In this document: piece by piece, positions 15,057 through 27,578 of the stretch
How the letters are laid out: each line of letters begins with the position of its first letter
Numbering within the stretch: the stretch's first letter is position 1
DNA from: Cystobasidiopsis lactophilus
Taxonomy: Eukaryota; Basidiomycota; Agaricostilbomycetes; Agaricostilbales; Chionosphaeraceae
DNA length: 64,000 bases
Direction: 5' to 3'
Assembly (NCBI GenBank): GCA_001599975.1
Contig: BCIO01000004.1
Coordinates: 1,647,328 to 1,711,327, forward strand
The notes under the pieces: model-generated
What the model saw: only the letters and a program-made list of their open reading frames with translations
Database searches by the model: none
Told to the model about the DNA's origin: nothing
Program-made: the position numbers and the translations under genes

Positions 15057-15647
15057 GCGCTCGCTTTGTGCTTTGCGTTCCCTCTAAAGGGCTGAGGGCG
15101 GAGAAGCGGAGGCGAGCAAATCCAGCGGACAGAGGATGAGGGCGGAAGGGTCGCTTGAGCTGTCTTCACTTGCAAGAGGGCAGGTTCCAAGGCCAAGAAA
15201 GTCGAGGAGGAGGAGGGTCAGAAGACTGGCGAGCTGGAGGATCTGAGGAGGACAAGGGCGGCGGGGCAAGGCGCCAAGAGGGTATCAAGTCAGAGAGAGA
15301 ACCGGTTTGCAAGGAAAGGAGAGCATGGGAGGACTTCACAAAGAAGGGAAGGAAGGAGGTTTGGCGGAGGTAGTTTGCGAGGGAGCCGCTGGCGGGCCTC
15401 AGGACTCAGAGTGACCTACATGCAGAGGAGCAGCTCGACGAGCGCGGGGAGGGTGTTGGTCGAGGAGAGGGAAGGTCTTCACTGCATGTCTCGCCGGAGC
15501 AGAAGAAAGGCAAGAATTCTTCAGGGCCAACGGCCAACGGTCTAAAGAAGAGTTCGATGCAAAGGAGGTAGAGATGGAGAGACAAGAACACAAGCCGGAG
15601 ACGAGGAAAAGGACACCAAGCACATTCAACGCGTGCGTCGCCTCCTT
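15057..15647. other. Intergenic, purine-rich on + strand
   Basis: About 590 bases without a supported gene. The + strand is strongly GA-rich from about 15110 to 15580 (runs such as GGAGGAGGAGG and GAAGGGAAGGAAGGAGG). Read on the - strand this is a CT-rich leader just upstream of the KH gene start at 15056, a common feature of fungal promoters. It also holds the 3' flank of the sugar transporter gene. Confidence 0.5.
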
Positions 15648-17313
15648 TCAAGACGCAGGCGAGCCCTTCTCGTTCGCTGCCTTGGTCTCCTCTTCCGCGA
15701 TCAACGCGTCAGCTTCCATCAGAGCTCTTTCCTCTTCGGCGGCATGCTCCATGTCAAACACCACCTCCCCGGGGCCCTTAGCGTTCGACATGGCGATCGT
15801 GTTGGCGGCGGCCTGGGTTTGCTCCTTCTGGCGCAACTCCAAATCCTTCAGCCAAGTGTAGAGGATGGAACCGCCCAGAATGAGGCCGATGCCAGACAGA
15901 CGGCCCCTGTGCGCGCACGCTTCTGAGTGGGAGTCGCCACCAACAGAGGGCGTCTTTCGCTTACTGTGTGACAACGTCGGCGAATAGCCAAACCCCCAGA
16001 GCGGTCTGGATGACGCCGCGAACAGCGGCCGACACCATATCTGAACAGAGGGAGGTCAGCAAATGGTCCAACCGGCGGGGAGAAAGGAGGGCTTGCGAGT
16101 GACAGGCGAAGTGACCTTGATGGAAATGAACCCCGCGATGCATATGAGAAAGCCGAAGACGCCCTGTGTGATTTTGCACCGTCAGTCTCGGTGTTGGGAG
16201 GCGTCGAATGCACCACGCACAGTCACCAGCCCGCCGATCCAAAAAGTTCGGAACTGCTCGCCGCCCTCGGACACCATCTGCATGACCAAACCAGTCTCGG
16301 CCAGAAGGGCCGCCGGGGCCATGACGACGGCCGAGAGAAAGTTTGAGTAGTAGGCCAGGTCCATAGCGGAGCCGTTGACGACGGGCAAGGAGCGCTTGAC
16401 GACAATGGCGTGGCCAGCGGTCGTGACGGAAGAGCACACGCCGAGGACGATGCCCAGCCCCGAGACCGAGAGGTTCTCGTTAGCAACACCGACCATGAAA
16501 CCCAAACAGACGACGCCAATGGCGCCGAGAAGGGCGAAGGATGTCCGCGCCCCCAAGAAGAGGTAGCTGAGGATGGTGGTGAAAGGAAGCACCAAACCGC
16601 GGGCAACCTGGTTTCTTGAGCGTGAGCTATGCCTCCTCACAAAGATAGGAAAGGGGCAAACCGACCTGGTAGAAGGAAGCGTCGACGTATTGAAGGCAGT
16701 ATGTGTTGAAAGCGAGACCAATGCAGTTGATTGCGATGAGCGGTGTCAGACCCTTGCACGTTGATACCCGGACCTCAGGGATTTTGAAGAAACCAAAGAA
16801 GGCTGTAACATGCCTATGAGCCGGTCGTGATAGTATCAGTGAGCTCGCACGTCGTTCAGAACGGAAAGGAACGCAAACGCACAAGAGGGCGACAGCGGTC
16901 AGAAGCTGCACCAAGAGGAAGAACAAAGGCACGGCAACAGCGTTGAGCACCCATTTCTGCTCAGCGCTCGCATCAGCTAATTAGACCTGGCGCTTTGAGA
17001 GGGGCGAGACAAGCAACACACGTTGGCAACAATCATCTGAAGAGCGTTGCCGCTGGCCGTGAGTCGCGCTCCAATGGCCTGAGAACACGAAGGAGCTCAC
17101 CACAAGGGCAGCGACCAAGTAGAAGGAGACTGAGGCCACGACTGCCAGACGACTTGTCGTTGGCGCATTGGGCGCCGCGCCGGCCTGCGATTGAGTGTTC
17201 GGGCTCTGGTAGGGCGGCGGAGGGACCTGTCCCCCATCTAGGCTGGCGTAGCGCCCGCGATTGCTGTTGGGCGAGCCCATGACGGCCCTCAGGCTGCTGA
17301 ACAGGCGCGGCAT
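15648..17313 (-). CDS. Nucleotide-sugar transporter, GDP-fucose transporter (SLC35C1)-like
   Basis: Multi-pass Golgi antiporter of the drug/metabolite transporter superfamily. Spliced blocks in order: VSFYLVAALV-MIVAN-KWVLNAVAVPLFFL (helix 1 region), FFGFFKIPEVR, PLIAINCIGLAFNTYCLQYVDASFYQ-VARGLVLPF, LFLGARTSFALLGAIGVVCLGFMVG, GIVLGVCSSVTTAGHAIVVK, SVTGVFGFLICIAGFISIK, HMVSAAVRGVIQTALGVWLF and SGIGLILGGSILYTWLKDLE. That order and the internal repeat match SLC35C1 more closely than GDP-mannose or UDP-galactose carriers, but substrate cannot be read from sequence. The N-terminus is a Pro/Ser-rich cytosolic tail and the C-terminus is charged. Ends at 15648; Met 17313 is the likely start. Six or so short introns. 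Confidence 0.8.
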
Positions 17314-17865
17314 GCGAGCGTTAATATTGAATCTGGGTCAAAAGACGCGAAGTCGTTCGTCGGCGTCAAGCGCAAGGACTTCGGTAGGAGCAGACTAAAA
17401 AGAGCGTAGTCGGAACGGGCAACTAAGAAGCGTCGAAGGGTTGAAGGAAAAGGAAAGGAAGGAAAGCAGCGAGACGCGCAGCAGTTTTGCTGGTCGCGTT
17501 GCCAACTCATGGTGTCGTGTTTGCAAAAGATGGCTCGCTTGGCCGTAGCCGCACAGTAACAAAAGGTTGTTCTCAGGCTGGCAGGGGACGAGGCTCTCTG
17601 TTGAGAGGAGAAAGCACTCGACACCCATCGCTTGCGAAGGCACACAAGCCAGGTCGTGGTCGAGTGCCCTCAGGCTTTGTGTGAGAGTGTAAATTTCGAA
17701 TGTAGCAAGTGCTCGACACATCGAGTCGAGGGTCTAATGCAACGCTTCGAAGATTGATGGCCGAAACCGTGTCATTGTGCAAGACTGCTTGCGCCGCCAT
17801 CAGACCGTCGGTCGAGAAGCTGCTGAAGTCCATTGCCAGTATCGAGCAGGGCATTGGTAGTGGTG
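17314..17865. other. Intergenic, no gene seen
   Basis: About 550 bases between the transporter start and the MIC19 stop. An open frame on the - strand (17573-17869) has no recognisable content and is not supported. Nothing else stands out. Confidence 0.4.
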
Positions 17866-18502
17866 TCACGGCCTCATTGAGCGAATGAAGTCCTGAGTGC
17901 GAAGTGAATCAAAAGCGGACGGTTCTCAGCACTCCAAGCCGGAGGGACAATGACAGACGATGAGCTTACCTGCTCCACCAGCTGCACGCTCTCGTTGAAC
18001 AGGCGCACCTCCTTGGCGCACTCTAGAGGGCGCTGCGGGTTCTTTTGATAGCAGGCGGACACGGCGGCCTTCTTGTCCCTCACCAGGGCCTCGATGGCGT
18101 CTCGCTGGACCTGGTTGCGCTGGATTTTGGAGAGGATCGAGTCGACATCCCTGGCCAGCGTTTCGCTGGATGTGCTGCCGACTTGGCGATCCAGGTTCTC
18201 CTTCTCGAGGGCCGCCTCGACTTGCCGGATCACCGCTTGCTCCTCCTCCTGCAGCCGCGATATCTCCCTCTGAATGCGCGCCTTGACATGATCGTCCAGC
18301 GTCGTCTGCCTCGGCCCCTTCTGGCTCGACCCGTCCGAGAGCTGCTCAATCAAGCCGGGCGAAAACTGGCCGGGCACTTCGCCTTCAGCTTCTGGAGATC
18401 CACCATCCTTCGCCCAATCGAGCTTACTGTGATTGGCTGTTTGTCCGAATAGAACGTTGTCGCTTCCACATCTCGCGGCGGTCGAGAGCTGGAGGCACCC
18501 AT
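17866..18502 (-). CDS. MIC19: MICOS complex subunit Mic19 (CHCHD3-like)
   Basis: Peripheral inner-membrane protein that helps hold cristae junctions. The chosen start at 18502 gives MGASSSRPPRD, an N-myristoylation-type beginning as in CHCHD3/Mic19; longer frames upstream lack this. An intron (GTAAGC to CCGGCCAG) joins KQPIT to FSPGLIEQL. The middle is a long charged coiled coil (KARIQREISRLQEEEQAVI and following). The C-terminus has a CHCH-type pair, CYQKNPQRPLEC (CX10C), then FNESVQLVEQ. A last intron joins this to DFIRSMRP and a stop at 17866. Around 170 residues, normal for the family. It is divergent from the FAR-17a gene with 114 bp between starts. Confidence 0.87.
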
Positions 18503-18616
18503 CTGTGGAGGACAACTCAGGCTGTCTTGCAATTGTGGCCGCCAAGGAGCAAGCTGGCGTTGCTTCCTCCCCGTCCGCCACCGGCCACAAAGCTATCTCA
18601 AGATCGACTTTAAAGT

Positions 18617-19543
18617 ATGGCTCCTTCAGGCACAAGGAGAGCTGCTGCCGCTGTTGTGCATTGTTGTGCACTCGGGGTGATGGGCACGGCCGCTCAAACT
18701 CTCTTCGACCCCAGCGGGCCCCTTAGCGCATACATGAGATCTCAAACGGGAGGACACTTTCAGTTCCTGACCATCTTGGGGTGCTTTCTGCCCTATCTCA
18801 TGTTGCATCGACATCTTTGATTTGGAGATGCAGCCTTCTCGTCAGCTTGGCGCAGATGGCGGTCGCCCTCCTGGCCGATATTGCCCCTCTCCCAGCACTT
18901 CACTGGATCAAAGACACTCTCTCAATATTGGCCCTGCCTGCCGAGCTCATCATTGCCGTCTTGTGGGCGTGCTTTGACCGTGGTCTTCCAGGCGACCTAT
19001 TCATTGTTGCGGCGGCTTGCCCTTCAGGTACTGGTCGATCATCCTCATCGACCCTAACCTGATGATCGATGCGTCGGCCGAGTTTCGTTTGGAGCCGACG
19101 CTGGACATTTCGATTCATGGCCTGCCCGCCGTCTTCCTCCTGCTCGACTTCCTGCTGTTTAGTCCTCCCTTCTCAGATCAAACGAGGCCAGTATTGCTTG
19201 CTCTCACGACTACAACGGTGTATTCGATTTGGATCGAGTATTGTGCCAGCCACAACAAACGGTGTGAGTCGCACCTCCTCATCAACTCCTTTAACAACTT
19301 TAAAGAGATCAGGGACAGTTCCGTACCCGTTCCTCTCGCAAGCGGCACTACCTGGACGCATTGTGATTTATGTGGCATCGGCCGCTTTGGTGTATGCGGT
19401 AGTAGGTCGTTTGCGCCTGAATTGCGCGTCGCCTCGTATCTCAGTCGTCCCCCCAGTTCCAGCTGGCCAATCGTCTCCACTTTGCAGTCGACGCTCTCAC
19501 GGGCAGGGGCGCAAAACGTTCAGCCGATCGCAAAGCAATCTAA
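18617..19543 (+). CDS. FAR-17a/AIG1-like membrane protein
   Basis: Multi-pass membrane protein of the AIG1/ADTRP family; animal members hydrolyse fatty-acid esters of hydroxy fatty acids through a Thr/His pair, but the fungal role is not established. Recognisable segments: GGHFQFLTILG, LHWIKDTLSILALPAELIIAVLWAC, RYWSIILIDPNLM, LDISIHGLPAVFLLLDFLLFSPPF (family His region), VYSIWIEYCASHN and YPFLSQAALPGRIVIYV. Several short introns join these. The likely last intron ends before QFQLANRLHFAVDAL, with a TAA at 19541-19543; without it the frame would end at 19566. Converges on the aspartate aminotransferase gene. Confidence 0.72.
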
Positions 19544-19585
19544 TAGAGGGTGACATGTCGAGTTGATTTGCAATTCCTGTAGGGT

Positions 19586-21241
19586 CTAGAGAGTCCCTCT
19601 GACGGCCTTGTCCATGCTCTCCGCAAAGTACTCGATGTTGCTTGAGTTCTGGTAGGAGGATCGCTCGTCAGATCGCGCTTTGGAAGGGAGCGCCGACTCG
19701 GAAGCGGGCTCACCAGGCCCGCCATAGAAATACGGCCGTTGCCAGTCATATAGATGTGGCCGTTGCCAACCATGGCCTTGACTTGGGTAGCTGCGTACGC
19801 GACCAACCGCTCTTAGCGAGGCCGTAAATTTCCAGAACAAGGCTGGCTCACGATTCAGTCTGACGACCGCCGCACAAGTCAGTTAGAATGGAATGGCCTG
19901 GTCTGGCCACCGAGGGATAGAGTAACGTACCCGGTAAACGAAAACCTGATCTCTGCCGTCAACTAGTGGAAATTGGCAAGACATGAGCGGCAGCTCACAT
20001 TCCAATTTGGGAGAGGATGTGATCCCAGTTGCCAGGCGTTTTGTGCTTCTCGGTGAGCAGCTTGTAAAGAGCTTTGCGCATGTCGATCTGTGGAAGCAAG
20101 CTCAGAATGTGGGCGCCTCGCCATAGGGAAGGTGAGGCTTGCGATCCGATGGGCCATGGTCTTGATATCCTGCCTCCATTGGTCGAACAGATCATCGTTG
20201 TTCAGAATCAAGCTGACAACGCGGGATCCAAAGATGGGCGGGTTGGAGATTTCGCTGCGCTGCAGGGCCGAGAGCTGAGTGAAGATGGCGGTGGTCTCCC
20301 CGGTGGTGGCGCCAACAACGGTCAAGGCGCCGACGCGCTCGCCATACAGCCCGGCATTTTTGGCGAACGACTGGCACACCAGGAGAGGGATCTTGCGCTC
20401 CACAAAGTAGCGAACGGCCCAGGCGTCGTTGTCCAAGTCGCCGGAGGCGAAGCCTTGATAAGCGCAGTCGAAGAAGACAAAGTGCTTCTTCTGCTGGAAC
20501 AGATCGCCCAGCGTCTTCCACTGCTCGCGCGTCGGGTCAACGCCGGTGGGATTGTGTGCACACGCGTGCACCAGGAAGACGGATTGATCAGGTGCGCTTT
20601 GGATGGCGTTCGCGAAGCCGTCAAAGTCGAGGCCAATAGACTTGGGGTCATAGTAAGGGTAGTCCTCCGTCTTGATGCCCAGGTTGGCAAAAATGGCCTT
20701 GTGGTTCGCCCAGGTGGGGTCCGAGAGGTAGATGGTCTTGCTGTTCTTCTGCCACGGCTCGTAGTACTTGGACAGAAAGAGGCCGCCTAAGTGGTTTGCG
20801 CCGGTGCCGGAGATGGTTTGCACACTGCAGGCTCGCTGTTCGCTCAGGGCTGGTGAGTCCTTGCCCAACACAAGCTTGAGTGAAGCCGCGGTGAATTCAG
20901 GCAAGCCGGTGATCGGAAGGTATTCATGATCTGTTGACTGGCTTCAGAAGGGGCGTAGCAAAGGGGGAGCTGGAAGGCAGCGAGACGCACCCAACGTCAC
21001 ATCCTGAGCGATGAGCTCTTTGGCCCGACGCACAGATGGCAGGATCCAGGGCTTCCCGGCATCGTCCCTGTACGCCCCCACGCTGACGTTGACCTTCTTG
21101 TCGTACTTATCGGCCTTGTAGTTGGCCGTCAGCACAAAGATGGAGTCCGGGGGAGCGGTTTGGATGTGCTCAAAGGGATCTGTTCCTGCCCTTGAGCTTC
21201 AGGCTGGACCAGATTGGAAGGGAAAGCGCACCCGTGGACAT
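19586..21241 (-). CDS. Aspartate aminotransferase
   Basis: PLP enzyme that exchanges amino groups between aspartate and 2-oxoglutarate. An intron right after the start joins MST to DPFEHIQTAPPDSIF, fixing Met 21241. Then come VNVSVGAYRDD, the QTISGTGANHLGG block, LHACAHNPTGVD-type (VHACAHNPTGVD), DCAYQGFASGDLD, the PLP lysine in VCQSFAKNAGLYGERVG, and HIYMTGNGRISMAGL spliced to NSSNIEYFAESMDKAVRGTL ending at 19586. Fold class I, about 410 residues. With this start the protein lacks an obvious mitochondrial signal. An in-frame upstream Met at 21292 would add a short basic leader, so dual targeting is possible. No PTS1 at the C-terminus. Confidence 0.92.
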
Positions 21242-22045
21242 GCTGGGCTGAGTGTTGAAGTGCTGCTGGAGTTGTGAAAGGCGCTCGACCATCCACCGTT
21301 GTCCGAGTTCAAAAGCTTCCTCACACGGTGACCTCAAATAACCCCGCTCTTGATCGACGGTTGCTCCTACAACCAAAGGCCTTGCTGTCGTTGATGCCTT
21401 GGACTGTGCTACTGCCTTGCTATCCGGCCCCCGCACCAACCGAGCGCCTTCCAAAACTCTGACCCGAATCATCAAGCGCGCTAGATCGCTTTCCCCGTTG
21501 TCTAGCCCATTTGACTGCAGCCCGTTTGCCTGTTCTGTGTCTTCCGTTCTTGTTAATGGACGGAACAGTAGGCGTCTCCTGCCTATGGCCTGCCATTGCA
21601 TTTCTCCCGCCACCAGGTTTGTCGCCACCTGTAGGGAGATCTTGGTATGCTTTAAGAGGCCTCTGTATGCTTTAAGAGGCCTCTGGCAGCATCGAATAGG
21701 GTGAAGACTGGCGTGGCAGTAGTCTATGGCCTCTCGGTAGTTATGTAGTCCAGCCTCCTCGCCGCTCGTCGGTCATTCATCCCCCTCTAACTGCATTTGG
21801 CCAAATTTCTTCACTGAATGCAGCTGAATGCCTTCGAAGGTTCAGCGAAGTCTTCCCAGCCAAGGATTTGGCGTCCTTCACCCCGGAAGAACTCGTGCTC
21901 CTCTGCGGCAACCAACTCCAGCAATTGGACTTTCGAAAGTGAAGATGCCTTCTGATTTAAGCTCTTCCACGAGTAGTGTATCCGTTCTGCTCAGGCGTTC
22001 AGCAGCGCACCAGCCGGCCTTACCACACGTCGGTGGCAAAAAAAA
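21242..22045. other. Intergenic 5' region of aspartate aminotransferase
   Basis: About 800 bases with no supported gene apart from the possible in-frame upstream start at 21292. Contains a short tandem duplication (21645-21684). The far end abuts the Pol III T-run of the tRNA-Gln gene (eight T on the - strand at 22038-22045). Confidence 0.4.
21645..21684. repeat. Tandem duplication, 2 x 20 bp
   Basis: Two exact head-to-tail copies of GTATGCTTTAAGAGGCCTCT. Each copy contains the 10-bp palindrome AGAGGCCTCT. It lies about 400 bp upstream of the aspartate aminotransferase start and could be a recent slip duplication or a paired protein-binding site; no role can be read from sequence. Confidence 0.8.
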
Positions 22046-22182
22046 GGTCGAACCGGGATTCGAACCCGGGCTCTGAGAAGTTCTCAAGGGTCAAAATCTG
22101 GGGGAGCAAAGGTTAAGAGCCGGTTAGAGGAGGTCACGTGCGAAAAGCTCACCTCATGTCCTAACCACTAGACTATTCAACC
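22046..22182 (-). tRNA. tRNA-Gln (anticodon UUG) with two intervening sequences
   Basis: Acceptor arms GGTTGAA and TTCGACC pair over 7 bp; the D arm is GTCT-AGTGGTTA-GGAC; the T arm is CCGGG-TTCGAAT-CCCGG; eight T follow immediately. The anticodon stem TGAGA/TCTCA and loop T-T-UUG-A-T form only after removing 55 nt at 22098-22152 (between positions 30 and 31) and 11 nt at 22080-22090 (the usual place after position 37). The 55-nt insert starts GTGAGC, has CTAAC, and ends CCCCCAG, like a spliceosomal intron. Mature length would be 71 nt plus CCA. The GGTT..ACC ends and D arm fit eukaryotic tRNA-Gln. The alternative is a pseudogene, but every helix is intact after removal. Confidence 0.7.
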
Positions 22183-22325
22183 CTGGAAGCCGATCACAGC
22201 CACTTGTTTTTCTGGAGAGTATGCCTCCGCTCGCTTCCTACCACAAGCGGCGCCGCAAATCCATTTCACATGCGAAGTCAATTTCACATCCAATTTCCCT
22301 TCGCCCCTTGGCTGGCTTAGGCCGG

Positions 22326-22417
22326 CCATGTGGAGCGTGATGGGCGGCGAGGGGAGAGGCGTAAGCCTTTCGCCTGAGGCGTGGCGCTGGAGCCAGGCCG
22401 GAGCCGTTTGCAATGTC
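22326..22417 (+). repeat. 92-bp dispersed element, copy 1 (possible structured RNA)
   Basis: Matches 38293-38384 at 91 of 92 positions. On the + strand it contains a 7-bp hairpin GAGAGGC-GTAA-GCCTTTC (22354-22371) with a GNRA-type loop, followed by small GC-rich hairpins (CGCC-TGA-GGCG; TGGC-GCTGGA-GCCA; GGC-CGGA-GCC). The single difference between the copies falls in the tetraloop. It sits 143 bp upstream of the tRNA-Gln gene, pointing away from it. No Pol III terminator follows on the + strand. Family unknown. Confidence 0.6.
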
Positions 22418-22618
22418 TGTTTGTATGTTTATGTTTAAACCTCTCTCTCTGGCTTTTCATTGTTCCTCGACTCAGCACTACCATCACCGTCCACAGGCAC
22501 GTAGATCTCATTTGCAACGAAGCTAGGAGAATGCAGCCCAGAAGAAAACGGATTGTTTCGGAATGGGTAATGTTCGGACGAGTACAAGGCCCTCTTCCTT
22601 CCTGGGCGAGCAACCACG

Positions 22619-22795
22619 ATGAGCTCCCTATTGCTCGTTCTCTTGACGGCCATGAAGCTGGCGGCAGCACAGTCCTTGCCGGCACTCCCCGGCCAAAACA
22701 TCGAGGCGTTCAATGTCATCCTCGCCTCTTGGTGCGCAAGCTCTCTCTCGAGACACCGGCGTCTTCATGCTGATGACCACGCGAAAGCAGTGTGA
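22619..22795 (+). CDS. Small secreted-like open frame, hypothetical
   Basis: A 58-codon frame beginning MSSLLLVLLTAMKLAAAQS, which looks like a signal peptide with an Ala-x-Ala-type cleavage site, then LPALPGQNIEAFNVILASW. It ends at TGA 22793-22795 beside a strong donor (GTGAGT), so a further exon is possible, but only about 120 bases remain before the TAF6 stop. Not recognised. It may be a remnant of a larger secreted-protein gene or a chance frame. Confidence 0.25.
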   Translation: MSSLLLVLLTAMKLAAAQSLPALPGQNIEAFNVILASWCASSLSRHRRLHADDHAKAV

Positions 22796-22912
22796 GTGAA
22801 AAAAGCGGAGAGAGGACCGGTCGGTATTGACAAAAAGAGGGAGCGCAGGGCAATATCGTGTCGAACGCTTGGCAGGCCCGGGACGAGATTGCGGCGGCGC
22901 TTTGAAGGAAGG

Positions 22913-24466
22913 TTATTCGTCGTCTTCAGCTGCCGCCCTCTTGCGGCTGTAGACGGCGGGCAACAGATGGGGCAGCGGCTTTAGCGCTTCGGCGAGCGTG
23001 GAGCCAACGCTGGGCGCGTTGTCGGATGGAGCGGGCGGTGTGGCTGGAGCTGGGAAGGCTGAGAGGAGCAGGGCCTGAGATAAAGTCAATTGAGTTTGAG
23101 ACTTTTGATATTCGCACAAAGTGGGTTCCTGACCTTGACGAGTTGCGCGCATTCGATGGCCGTCGTGCGGTCGGTGGCCTCGTCCAGCAACCGGCCCAGG
23201 GTCTCCAAGTTCTGTGGCACGGCCAAGACGCTTTTGATAGAGGCAACACCGAGGCCTTGGAGGCCCAGCAGAGCGCCGTGGCGGGCTTGGAGGGCCTTGC
23301 TGGGGTCGGCCAGCGCTCTCAGGAGCGTCTTCAGGATGCGAGGCTTGAGAGTGGGGTACGTGGCCGCATAGCGCTCCATCAAGCTGCCCAGCTGTATCGC
23401 TGCCGAGGCGCGTAGGGAGGCCGGGCAAAACGGGTTCACCAGGCAGGTCAACGTGAGCGGCACGAGCTGGTGGAGCTGGGAGGAGACAGCGGCGCTTCAG
23501 CCTCAAATGTTATAGGTCATATAACAGGAGCCGACAACCTACATAAGGCTCGACAAACAGGTTGCGGTTGTCCAACAGGCTCTCGACGACGCCCAAGGCG
23601 ACCTGGCCGTACACGCCGGCTTCCTCGCCCCGCACCTGCTGGCTTGCAATGGCGGCCACTTTTTCCGCTGCCCATTGAATGAGGTAGGGCAGCAAGCCCG
23701 CCAAGCCTTGGTCATTGCGCAGGGAAGCCAAGGCGGCGGCACGCATGTTGTCCGCATCATCCGAGTCGGCCAAGGCCTCGCCCGGGAGCAATGCAGCGAT
23801 CAGCCGGTCGAAATAGAGCTGCAGCTCGCGCGACAGCACGTGCTTGACGAGAGGTCGCACATCGACTTCGGCGTTGCGGCCCTGCTGCTGGGCAAGCGAG
23901 CGCACCCTGCCGCTGAGGGCTCCGTGAGTCTCAATCTCTTGTGGCGAAGGATTGGCAGGGATGGCAGGTTGGACGCCCTCGACGGCGAGCCAGTGGGCCG
24001 TGTAGGAGACGGGCCGGGGCACGCTGGGCATTGGGAGGCTCAGCAGTTTGGTGAGGTCGATCTCCTCGTCCTCCTGGATGTAGATGGCGCCGGAGGACGT
24101 AGCCACCTTCAGGTACGACGGCCCTTCCGGGGCGCTCGGCACAGAAAAGCCCCAGAGCGGGTCCAGGTTGCGGGATTGGAGGGCATGGTCGACGTCTTCT
24201 GGCTTCAAAGACGTGCGTTTGGCGTGGTGCATGAACTTGACGGCTTCCTGTGGGTGGAAGGGCGTTCAATTAGCCCACATTCTGGGGCGTAGGAATGGGA
24301 AGGGACGCACTTCTATCACCTCGTGAAGTCGGTACTCGACGTCGCCAGCGAGCGCCAATGCCACCTCGTCGGGCAGGGCGGATATCCCTGTCGCTTCGGC
24401 CACATCCTTGACACTATCCACAGGCCAGAGTCCGCCTGTTGCTTTGGCCTTCATCTCTCGCGCCAA
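22913..24466 (-). CDS. TAF6: TFIID subunit 6 (TAF6)
   Basis: General transcription factor subunit (also shared with SAGA in yeast). The N-terminal histone fold reads VKDVAEATGISALPDEVALAL then, across an intron near 24250, FMHHAKRTSLKPEDVDHALQ and NLDPLWGF, all diagnostic of TAF6. The TAF6 C-terminal HEAT domain follows: FDRLIAALL, LLPYLIQWAAEKVA, LLDNRNLFVEPYV, LVPLTLTCLVNPFCP-type helix, YPTLKPRILKTLLRALAD and HGALLGLQGLGVASIKSVL. The protein ends AAAEDDE at 22913. Met 24466 (or 24454) starts about ten residues before the fold. Introns near 24250, 23500 and 23070. Confidence 0.93.
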
Positions 24467-24975
24467 AATCCAAAATGTGGCTTAGGCTTTGACTTGGGGC
24501 AAAATGCGCTTGTTTCAATGGGCGAGAAGCGATGGTCAGTTCACAGGCAAGGTGAGGTGTCCAACAAAGATGCCGCGGGTGGTCTTGACTTGAGTGCTTG
24601 AGATGACCGACGTTTGAGCTGAACCGATTCGAGCTCGGATCGGAGGCTCCGAGGCCGGACGAGGTGTGTTTGCTGCATCGTCGTCAGTCCACACCCGTCC
24701 ACACTCTCCCTCTTGTCTCCTTCTGGTTCGATTCAAAAGTTTCTCCTCGAACACAGCTCTCAACTGGCGAGGGAATTTCGCTTCTCACGCTGCGCTTCAA
24801 CGCTCCAACACCGACCGAAACATCTCCTTCGCAGTCGCCGCCAGATTCCATCGGTTGACCTTGCGCACTCAACTGGCCAGCGCACGTTGAGTGTTACTTG
24901 TTAAAGCTCGCTTATTGCCAAAGCTTCGCCTGCAGAGTTTCCTCAGTGTCCAGTCAGGCGAATCGATTCAACGTC

Positions 24976-27457
<2,482 letters not shown>

Positions 27458-27578
27458 ATTGACGAGAAAGACTCCCTCTTAGACATGAACCCTGCTCCTG
27501 TGGATTGCAACCTTTTTCGTACTACTTTGACACACATTGCCGTCTCCATCGCTGCGACAAAAGATCTACCTCGTGAGT

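Noticed and set aside
17573-17869. 98-codon frame on the - strand downstream of MIC19
   Set aside because: No recognisable content; the MIC19 stop at 17866 lies in this region and the frame adds nothing to it.
20074-20790. 238-codon open frame on the + strand
   Set aside because: Antisense shadow of aspartate aminotransferase, whose PLP-site and substrate blocks are on the - strand.
22098-22152. The tRNA-Gln insert as part of an anticodon loop with another anticodon (GAG or UUC)
   Set aside because: Those alternatives give no U33, mismatched anticodon stems or the wrong variable-arm class; only removal of the 55 nt yields a perfect stem and a UUG anticodon.
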